Shown here piece after piece: positions 55,138 through 61,253 of a stretch of 64,000 nt of DNA. The stretch comes from Blastocatellia bacterium (GTDB taxonomy: Bacteria > Acidobacteriota > Blastocatellia > HR10). The stretch covers positions 36,892 through 100,891 of the forward strand of contig JANWYV010000054.1 in assembly GCA_025055075.1 (NCBI GenBank), given 5' to 3'. Position 1 is the first letter of the stretch. The number at the start of each line of letters is the position of its first letter. The position numbers and the translations under genes are program-made. Below the pieces are notes generated by a model. It worked only from the letters and a program-made list of their open reading frames with translations, did no database searches and was not told the DNA's origin.

Positions 55138-56094
55138 ATGAACGCTGCGGACCACGATCTTCGATCTCGCGCGATCGAACTGATCCGAGACGTGCGCGCC
55201 CATCTGCAATATCTCGCGGAATTGGGCGCGACGCATGTGGAGGAAGGCTCAGCCTCGCGCGATCTCTTGAAAGAATGGCTCGAGCGCGCCCACTCCTCTT
55301 CGACGACCGCGCGCGACGAGGAGGGCGTTCGGGGACTCCCGGCTTCGCCGGGCGCAGTCTCCGAGGCAGTCGTCGAGGAGGATACTCCGGAGGAGGAAAA
55401 GCCTATGGCGAGCAAGCGACGCTCCACACATTCGGTTGAGGCACGACCCGAACGCGCGACGGAGCAGCCGGCGCTCTTTGGCGATCTTCCGCTTCTCTCC
55501 ACAGCGCCGCCCGTCCAGGACCGCACGTTGGACGACATTCGCACCGATGTCGGAGACTGCACGCGCTGCAAGCTCCACCGATCGCGTACGACGATCGTCT
55601 TCGGCGAAGGCGATCCGCGTGCGCGCATAATGTTCGTCGGCGAAGGCCCCGGAGCCGAAGAGGACGCGCAAGGACGCCCGTTCGTGGGACGCGCGGGGCA
55701 ACTCTTGAATCGCATGATCGAAGCCATGGGCTTTCGGCGAGAGGAGGTCTATATCACCAACGTCGTCATGTGCCGCCCGCCAAATAATCGCACGCCCGAA
55801 CCCGATGAGATCGCGACATGCGAGCCCTTCCTCTTCCGGAAGATTCGCGTGATCAAGCCCGACGTCGTCGTCGCCCTCGGGGCCATCGCCGCGCAATCGC
55901 TCTTAGGGACGAAAGCGCCCATTGGCCAAATCCGCGGACGATTTTTCGACGCACATGGGACAAAGGTCCTGCCGACCTTCCATCCGGCTTTCCTCCTGCG
56001 CGCGCCCGAACGAAAACGCGAAGCCTGGGAGGATTTGAAGAAGGTGCGAGACTACGTCCTGAGCCGCTCTCGCTCGGAAGACGCGGCGCGCTGA
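55138..56094 (+). CDS. Uracil-DNA glycosylase, family 4 (Fe-S) with N-terminal extension
   Basis: The protein is 318 aa, longer than the ~200-residue core. Residues 1-~125 are a polar, acidic extension ([22 protein letters not shown]) of the kind that tethers family-4 UDG to other proteins. The core has four Cys for a 4Fe-4S cluster ([22 protein letters not shown]), [20 protein letters not shown] and HPAFLLR. It removes uracil from DNA, which fits life at high temperature where cytosine deamination is fast. It is 4 bp after coaBC, ending the operon. Confidence 0.92.
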   Translation: MNAADHDLRSRAIELIRDVRAHLQYLAELGATHVEEGSASRDLLKEWLERAHSSSTTARDEEGVRGLPASPGAVSEAVVEEDTPEEEKPMASKRRSTHSVEARPERATEQPALFGDLPLLSTAPPVQDRTLDDIRTDVGDCTRCKLHRSRTTIVFGEGDPRARIMFVGEGPGAEEDAQGRPFVGRAGQLLNRMIEAMGFRREEVYITNVVMCRPPNNRTPEPDEIATCEPFLFRKIRVIKPDVVVALGAIAAQSLLGTKAPIGQIRGRFFDAHGTKVLPTFHPAFLLRAPERKREAWEDLKKVRDYVLSRSRSEDAAR

Positions 56095-56106
56095 TGGGCG
56101 AGGGAT

Positions 56107-56973
56107 TCACCGCGTGGCCGCTTCGATCTCCTGTACCAGCTCAAGCGCCGTCCATTCGTTGCCGCGAAAGACCTTCTGTAGCTTCCCATCAGGACGAATC
56201 ACCGCCGTCGCGAGATTGTGATTGATCGTTCCCCCCTCAGTCCAGAACGAGAGTCCGAAGCTTGCGCCAAAGCGCGCCATCTCCGCAGCGGGGCTCGTAG
56301 CGAATGTCCAATGGCGGAAGTCCGCTTTCCACCGCTCGCCGTAGGCCTTGAGTACGGTCGGCGTGTCATATTCGGGATCGAAACTCAAGGTCAAAAAGCG
56401 CACTCGGTCGGCTTCAAACCACTCGGGCCGCCGCTTCCGTAGGGCTTCCTGCGCTTCGACGAAGCGGCGGCTCATCAACGGGCAGAAGTTCGGGAAAGGG
56501 CACCGGGTGAAGATGAAAGTGAGGGCGATCGTCCGACCCCGCCAGTCGCCGAGCCGGAACGTGCGCCCATCTTGATCCACTAAGGTGATGTCGGGAACAT
56601 CGTCGCCCGGATTGAGAAGATATTCAATGGGAACGGCCTTAGACCGATCAAGCGGCTGGGGCTGTCCCTTCTTCACGACGCGCAAACGCGCGAGCCATCC
56701 CTCCTTTTCGGTGACGACCAGTTCCCCCTCGACTTCGTCACCGGGCTCGATCCCCTCGAGCACGCGCGGATCTTTGATGGGAAATGGCATCGTCATCGCC
56801 GGCATGTAGCCGGGGATCTCCTCATGGGCGAGGGTGACCGATTGCCGATTGGCCGCGACGGCGACGACGCGCCCCTTGACCGCATATGTTCGCTCGGAAG
56901 CGCGTTCTCGACAGCCGACCAGCCAAAGCGCCAGGAGAAGTCCGATGATCGCCACACCTTGTGCTCGCCTCAT
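56107..56973 (-). CDS. CusF-like / Sco1-SenC copper lipoprotein fusion
   Basis: The protein is 288 aa. Lipoprotein signal: hydrophobic run then LVGC at ~20. Residues ~28-105 resemble CusF/CopF-type copper-binding proteins, with the Met-rich IPGYMPAMTMPF. Residues ~120-285 are Sco1/SenC: CPFPNFCPLM (C-x5-C spacing), FLTLSFDPEYDTP and the third copper ligand His in INHNLA. Sco delivers copper to cytochrome c oxidase CuA outside the membrane. The Sco CxxxC motif here reads CPFPNFC, with two extra residues between the cysteines than standard. The ATG at 56973 has no ribosome-binding site. Confidence 0.9.
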   Translation of the reverse strand: MRRAQGVAIIGLLLALWLVGCRERASERTYAVKGRVVAVAANRQSVTLAHEEIPGYMPAMTMPFPIKDPRVLEGIEPGDEVEGELVVTEKEGWLARLRVVKKGQPQPLDRSKAVPIEYLLNPGDDVPDITLVDQDGRTFRLGDWRGRTIALTFIFTRCPFPNFCPLMSRRFVEAQEALRKRRPEWFEADRVRFLTLSFDPEYDTPTVLKAYGERWKADFRHWTFATSPAAEMARFGASFGLSFWTEGGTINHNLATAVIRPDGKLQKVFRGNEWTALELVQEIEAATR

Positions 56974-56982
56974 AGGGCGCGA

Positions 56983-57012
56983 ATTGTATCAACTCCCACG
57001 CCATGCGGGCAA
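56983..57012 (-). promoter_or_regulatory. Predicted Sco-gene promoter, apparently leaderless or very short leader
   Basis: Minus strand: TTGCCC (57012-57007), 18-bp spacer, TACAAT (56988-56983), then 9 nt to the ATG at 56973. Confidence 0.5.
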
Positions 57013-57040
57013 ATCCGCCCACTCGTCGGATTCTCTCCCC

Positions 57041-57069
57041 TTGCTCTAAGCCGAAGCCCTCGGTACACT
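57041..57069 (+). promoter_or_regulatory. Predicted promoter for the HEAT/lipoyl-like gene
   Basis: TTGCTC (57041-57046), 17-bp spacer, TACACT (57064-57069), 32 bp before the ATG at 57102. It is divergent to the Sco promoter. Confidence 0.5.
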
Positions 57070-57101
57070 GCTTCTTCCAAAGCGCCACCCGAGAGAGGGA
57101 C

Positions 57102-57944
57102 ATGAAGACGCCAACGACAGCGCCACGCCCGCGATCGGTCTTGCTGATGATCTTCCTGGCCTTCCTCTTCATCTTCGTTCCCTTCCTGACGTGGTACCTC
57201 ACATGGTTCGGACGGCCCCTCACGGACCGGCAGATCGAGCGCTACCTCGACGATCAGGAGAAGCCGCGCCACATCCAACACGCCCTCTCGCAGATCGCCG
57301 ATCGAATCCTGCGCGGCGATCCCTCCGTGCGACGATGGTATCCGAAGATCGTGAGTCTCGCCGAGCACTCGCGCGCGGAGATCCGCGTGATGGTGGCGTG
57401 GGTGATGGGGCAAGATAATCGCTCGGAGGAATTCCACCGCGCGCTCAAACGCCTTTTGAATGATCCTGCTCCAATGGTGCGGCGCAATGCGGCACTCGGC
57501 TTGGTGCGCTTCGGGGATGGGAGTGGACGCACGGAAATTCAGCAGATGCTTCGCTTCGAGCCAATTCGCGCCCCGGAGGAAGGAACGGTCACCGTAGGGG
57601 TCTCCGCCGGGGACGATGTGCGAGCGGAGACGTTGCTCGCCCGGATCCGTTGCGCCGATGGACGCCAGGTGGATGTGCGCGCGCCTTGGCCGGGGCGCAT
57701 CGAACGCCTGCTGGTCGCCAGTGGAGCACACGTGCGCGCTGGAGAGGTGATCCTCTCGCTCGCCCCAGAGAGTCAACAGGTCTATGAAGCCTTGCGCGCA
57801 CTCTACTTCATCGGGCGAGAGGAGGATCTTCCCGAAGTCGAACGTTACGCGCAAGCCGGATCGGAATGGCCCGAAGCTGTGCGCGAACAAGCTCGGCGCA
57901 CCGCTCACGCGATTCGACAGCGCCAGCTTCAAGTGAGCCCATGA
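57102..57944 (+). CDS. Membrane-anchored HEAT-repeat protein with biotinyl/lipoyl-like domain
   Basis: The protein is 280 aa. The ATG at 57102 has GAGAGGG upstream. One N-terminal membrane helix (~15-33, MIFLAFLFIFVPFLTWYLTW) anchors it. Residues ~40-155 are HEAT-like repeats (SRAEIRVMVAWVMGQ; DPAPMVRRNAALGLVRFGD). Residues ~155-235 look like a biotinyl-lipoyl barrel half of the HlyD type (APWPGRIERLLVASGAHVRAGEVILSL), with no lysine-bearing MKM motif. A last helical repeat follows. Divergent from the Sco gene; a role in respiratory-complex or copper-protein assembly is only a guess. Confidence 0.75.
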   Translation: MKTPTTAPRPRSVLLMIFLAFLFIFVPFLTWYLTWFGRPLTDRQIERYLDDQEKPRHIQHALSQIADRILRGDPSVRRWYPKIVSLAEHSRAEIRVMVAWVMGQDNRSEEFHRALKRLLNDPAPMVRRNAALGLVRFGDGSGRTEIQQMLRFEPIRAPEEGTVTVGVSAGDDVRAETLLARIRCADGRQVDVRAPWPGRIERLLVASGAHVRAGEVILSLAPESQQVYEALRALYFIGREEDLPEVERYAQAGSEWPEAVREQARRTAHAIRQRQLQVSP

Positions 57945-58007
57945 TGCCATGACCTGGCCCGAAGCCATCGTGAGAAACGGGCAAGGACGTGTTTTTCCCC
58001 TCCTCGC

Positions 58008-58037
58008 TTGACACTCCTTCGAAACGAGGCATATATT
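58008..58037 (+). promoter_or_regulatory. Predicted promoter for the M24-like/amidohydrolase pair
   Basis: TTGACA (58008-58013), 18-bp spacer, TATATT (58032-58037), 39 bp before the ATG at 58077. One of the best matches in the window. Confidence 0.75.
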
Positions 58038-58076
58038 CTCGATCGCTTGAAATTGAGGCGGCAAGGGAGGGGATCT

Positions 58077-59456
58077 ATGCAGCGTTTGACGCGACGAGCT
58101 TTTCTGGCCTCCCTGGGCGTATCCGCATCGTTGGGATCTCCGATGCGCCTTTTCGGATCGCGCGGCGATCTGGTCTCCGCCGGATGGGATCATCCGCGGG
58201 AGCCGATTCCCCAAGTCACTCCACTTTCTCCACCATTTCGCCTGCCGGAGAGCTGGTACCGACAGACAGTGAAGCGTCTGCAGGAGAGATTGGCCCAACG
58301 GGGACTCGATGGGATCATCCTGAAAGACCGGTGGAACATCATCTACGTCTCCGGCCTATTCCACACGACGACGGAACGGCCGTTCTGGCTCTTCGTCCCG
58401 ACGCGTGGGGAGCCCGTCTTCTTCTATCCGGGTCTCGATAAGGACCTCGTCAACACCTGGTGGATCAAAGAGGGCGAATGGTACTTCGACTATCCGCACG
58501 CCGGTCCGTTCAACACACTCGCGTACAAGGCGGGACCGAGGGCTGATTTGCTGCAATGGATGCTCAAGGGACTAGCCAAGCGCGGCTTCGGGCGCGCGCG
58601 TCTGGGCATCGAGGAAGAGGTGGGGCCGACGACGATGAGGCGCATGCAGGAGGCCTTGCCCGAAGCGCGATTCGAAGTGGCCGGAGATCTCTTACTCCGC
58701 ATGCGGATGATCAAGACGCCTGAAGAGATCGAGTTGACGCGCAAGGCGATCGCGCTGCATGATCGGATGCTCGCTTTCGCTCGTGACTACATCCTCAAGC
58801 ACGGGACGGACGCGACTGATTTCGAAGTGCGCCATCGGACCGAAGAGTTCGCCACGCACGAGTTGATGCGGCTCATGCAACCCACCGGGCGCCCCCATGA
58901 CGCCGTCGGCGTGAGCCTCCGTTTCAGTTGCCGTGCCGGCGTGGCGACGGCCTATCCCCATCCGAACCAGTTCTTCTACGCGCGCATTCGACGTGGCGAG
59001 GCCGTCCAGATCGCCGCCGTCATCACGATCGGCGGCTACGGGGGGGAGGGCTATCGCGCCTTGCACATCGAGCCGATGACTGACTTGCAACGGAAGATGT
59101 GGGATGTGCATACGGAGATGGTTCTCAAGCAACAGGAGCTCAGTAAGGCGGGCGTCCGCTGCCAGGAGATCGCCGAGAAGGTCTTGGAGATCGCCGTGCG
59201 CGCCGGGCTCGAGCGCTACATCTATCACCGACCAGCACATGGTCAGGGGATGGAAGGACATCAACCGCCATACATCGCTCCGGGTGACGAGACCGTCCTC
59301 GAAGAGGGCATGATGTTCAGCAACGAACCGGGGCTCTACAATCCCGAAGCCGGATTCGGCTACAACCACTCCAATTGCGTGCTCGTGACGCGAGAGCGCG
59401 GCGTGGCCCTCAATCAGACGCCGCTCACCCGCGAGTGGTGTTGGCTGAGGCTTTGA
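58077..59456 (+). CDS. Exported M24-family (Xaa-Pro peptidase/creatinase-like) protein with lost metal ligands
   Basis: The protein is 459 aa. The ATG at 58077 has GGGAGGGG upstream. A Tat-type leader, RLTRRAFLASLG, begins the protein. A creatinase-N domain (~60-200) precedes the M24 pita-bread domain. His in HGQGMEGH and Glu in SNEPGLY are present. The usual two-Asp segment (D-x-G...GYxSD consensus) reads AAVITIGGYGGEGYRALH, and the last Glu position reads NHSNCVLVT. It may therefore be non-metallic like creatinase, or non-catalytic. Followed 33 bp later by an exported amidohydrolase. Confidence 0.78.
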   Translation: MQRLTRRAFLASLGVSASLGSPMRLFGSRGDLVSAGWDHPREPIPQVTPLSPPFRLPESWYRQTVKRLQERLAQRGLDGIILKDRWNIIYVSGLFHTTTERPFWLFVPTRGEPVFFYPGLDKDLVNTWWIKEGEWYFDYPHAGPFNTLAYKAGPRADLLQWMLKGLAKRGFGRARLGIEEEVGPTTMRRMQEALPEARFEVAGDLLLRMRMIKTPEEIELTRKAIALHDRMLAFARDYILKHGTDATDFEVRHRTEEFATHELMRLMQPTGRPHDAVGVSLRFSCRAGVATAYPHPNQFFYARIRRGEAVQIAAVITIGGYGGEGYRALHIEPMTDLQRKMWDVHTEMVLKQQELSKAGVRCQEIAEKVLEIAVRAGLERYIYHRPAHGQGMEGHQPPYIAPGDETVLEEGMMFSNEPGLYNPEAGFGYNHSNCVLVTRERGVALNQTPLTREWCWLRL

Positions 59457-59489
59457 ACATGGAGGGAATGCCTTCAATCCAGGAGGTGA

Positions 59490-61142
59490 ATGATGCGAGG
59501 TGCTAGACGAAAGCAACTGATCGCGCTTCTCATCGTCGTGATCTGGGGCATGGTTCTCTCGGCTTTCTCACAAACGGCGCCGCAGGAGCGCCGTGGCGTT
59601 CCGCCAGCGCCGGATCGGCGACCCGATGAAGGAGAGGGGCCGTTCGAGCGCTTGATCATCCGCGGCGCCACGCTCATTGATGGGACGGGAGCGCCGCCCA
59701 TCGGCCCGGTGGACATCGTCATCGAGGGGAATCGCATCAAGGAGATCCGCAGTGTCGGGTATCCGGGGGTCCCAATCCGCGAAGCGGGCCGTCCGCAGGG
59801 AGCGACGCGCGAGATTAACGCGCACGGCATGTACGTGCTGCCTGGATTCGTAGACCTGCATGGACATATTGGTGGCGCCGCACAAGGCACGCCAGCCGAA
59901 TACGTGTACAAGCTGTGGATGGCGCACGGAATCACCACCGTTCGCGATCCGGGCTCCGGCAATGGTGTGGATTGGACGTTGCGCGAACGCGAACGCAGCG
60001 CGAAGAATCAAATCGTCGCCCCGCGCATCTTCGTCTACGTCCGTCCGGGCATGGGCTGGGATCGCGGTCCGATCACCACGCCGGAGCTGGCGCGCGAGTA
60101 CGTCCGATGGGCCGCTGCTAAAGGAGTAGATGGGCTCAAACTCACAGCGTATGATCCTGAGATCATGGCGGCGCTCATTGACGAAGCGAAAAAGCACGGG
60201 CTTGGAACGGCCGCGCACCTGGCGCAGACGGGCGTCGCCCGAATGAACGCCCTGGATGCTGCGCGCCTGGGTCTGACGACGCTCGAACACTGGTACGGCT
60301 TGCCAGAAGCCCTCTTCGCGGATCGCACCGTCCAAGACTTCCCCTACGACTACAACTACAACGACGAGCAACACCGCTTCGGACAAGCCGGACGATTGTG
60401 GAAGCAGGCCGCGCCGCCGGGAAGCCCGAAGTGGAATGCCGTCATGGATGAGTTGATCCGGCTCGGGCTCGTGCTCGATCCGACGCTCAGCATCTACGAA
60501 GCGAGCCGCGACCTCATGCGCGCCATGCGCGCCGAATGGCACGACACGTACACCTTGCCATCGCTCTGGGAGTTCTATCAACCGAACCGCGAGGCTCACG
60601 GTTCGTTCTTCTTCTACTGGACGACGCAGGATGAGATCGAGTGGAAGAACAACTATCGCCTCTGGATGGCCTTCGTGAACGAATACAAGAATCGCGGCGG
60701 ACGCGTGACGACCGGCTCCGATTCCGGATTCATCTTCAAGCTCTACGGCTTCGATTACATTCGCGAGCTGGAGCTTCTGCAGGAAGCGGGCTTCCATCCG
60801 CTGGAGGTCATTCGCTCGGCCACCTTGTGGGGCGCGGAAGCGCTCTTCAAGCCCAAGGGGAAACCGATTGAGTTCGGCGTCATCCGCCCGGGCATGCTCG
60901 CCGATCTGATCCTCGTCGAGGAGAATCCGATCCAAAATCTGAAGGTGCTCTACGGCACTGGAGCCATCCGGCTCAACGATCAAACGCGCAAGGTCGAGCG
61001 CGTCGGCGGGGTGAAATACACGATCAAGGACGGGATCATCTACGACGCGAAGAAACTTCTGGCCGATGTGGCGCGCATGGTCGCCGAAGCCAAGCGCCGT
61101 CAGGTGCCGGAATCGAACGCGACTTCGCAAGGTGTGCGATAG
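59490..61142 (+). CDS. Exported metal-dependent amidohydrolase
   Basis: The protein is 550 aa. ATG ATG at 59490/59493 after AGGAGG. Signal peptide ~5-28 (LIALLIVVIWGMVLSAF). Amidohydrolase features: LIIRGATLIDGTGAPP, GFVDLHGHIGG (HxH), TVRDPGSG, KLTAYDPE, AAHLAQTG, ITTLEHW-like LTTLEHWYG, TGSDSG and GMLADLILVEENP. It should hydrolyse amide or ester bonds, such as in dipeptides or N-acyl amino acids, outside the inner membrane. It is probably co-transcribed with the preceding M24-like gene and may feed the TonB receptor downstream. Confidence 0.88.
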   Translation: MMRGARRKQLIALLIVVIWGMVLSAFSQTAPQERRGVPPAPDRRPDEGEGPFERLIIRGATLIDGTGAPPIGPVDIVIEGNRIKEIRSVGYPGVPIREAGRPQGATREINAHGMYVLPGFVDLHGHIGGAAQGTPAEYVYKLWMAHGITTVRDPGSGNGVDWTLRERERSAKNQIVAPRIFVYVRPGMGWDRGPITTPELAREYVRWAAAKGVDGLKLTAYDPEIMAALIDEAKKHGLGTAAHLAQTGVARMNALDAARLGLTTLEHWYGLPEALFADRTVQDFPYDYNYNDEQHRFGQAGRLWKQAAPPGSPKWNAVMDELIRLGLVLDPTLSIYEASRDLMRAMRAEWHDTYTLPSLWEFYQPNREAHGSFFFYWTTQDEIEWKNNYRLWMAFVNEYKNRGGRVTTGSDSGFIFKLYGFDYIRELELLQEAGFHPLEVIRSATLWGAEALFKPKGKPIEFGVIRPGMLADLILVEENPIQNLKVLYGTGAIRLNDQTRKVERVGGVKYTIKDGIIYDAKKLLADVARMVAEAKRRQVPESNATSQGVR

Positions 61143-61163
61143 AGCGCGCGCCCTCATGGGGAG

Positions 61164-61195
61164 GGGGAACTGTGGGGTTCCCCATAAAAGTTTTT
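61164..61195 (+). terminator. Stem-loop with nearby T-run (possible terminator)
   Basis: GGGGAAC (61164-61170) pairs with GTTCCCC (61177-61183) around a 6-nt loop; TTTTT follows at 61191-61195 after ATAAAAG. The T-run is 7 nt away, so terminator strength is uncertain. A second 6-bp hairpin (CGCGGA/TCCGCG, 61201-61225) lies before the ribosome-binding site of the next gene. Confidence 0.45.
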
Positions 61196-61253
61196 CGGTG
61201 CGCGGAACCCGTATTCGAATCCGCGGCCAAATCAAACTAAGGAGGGATCGACC

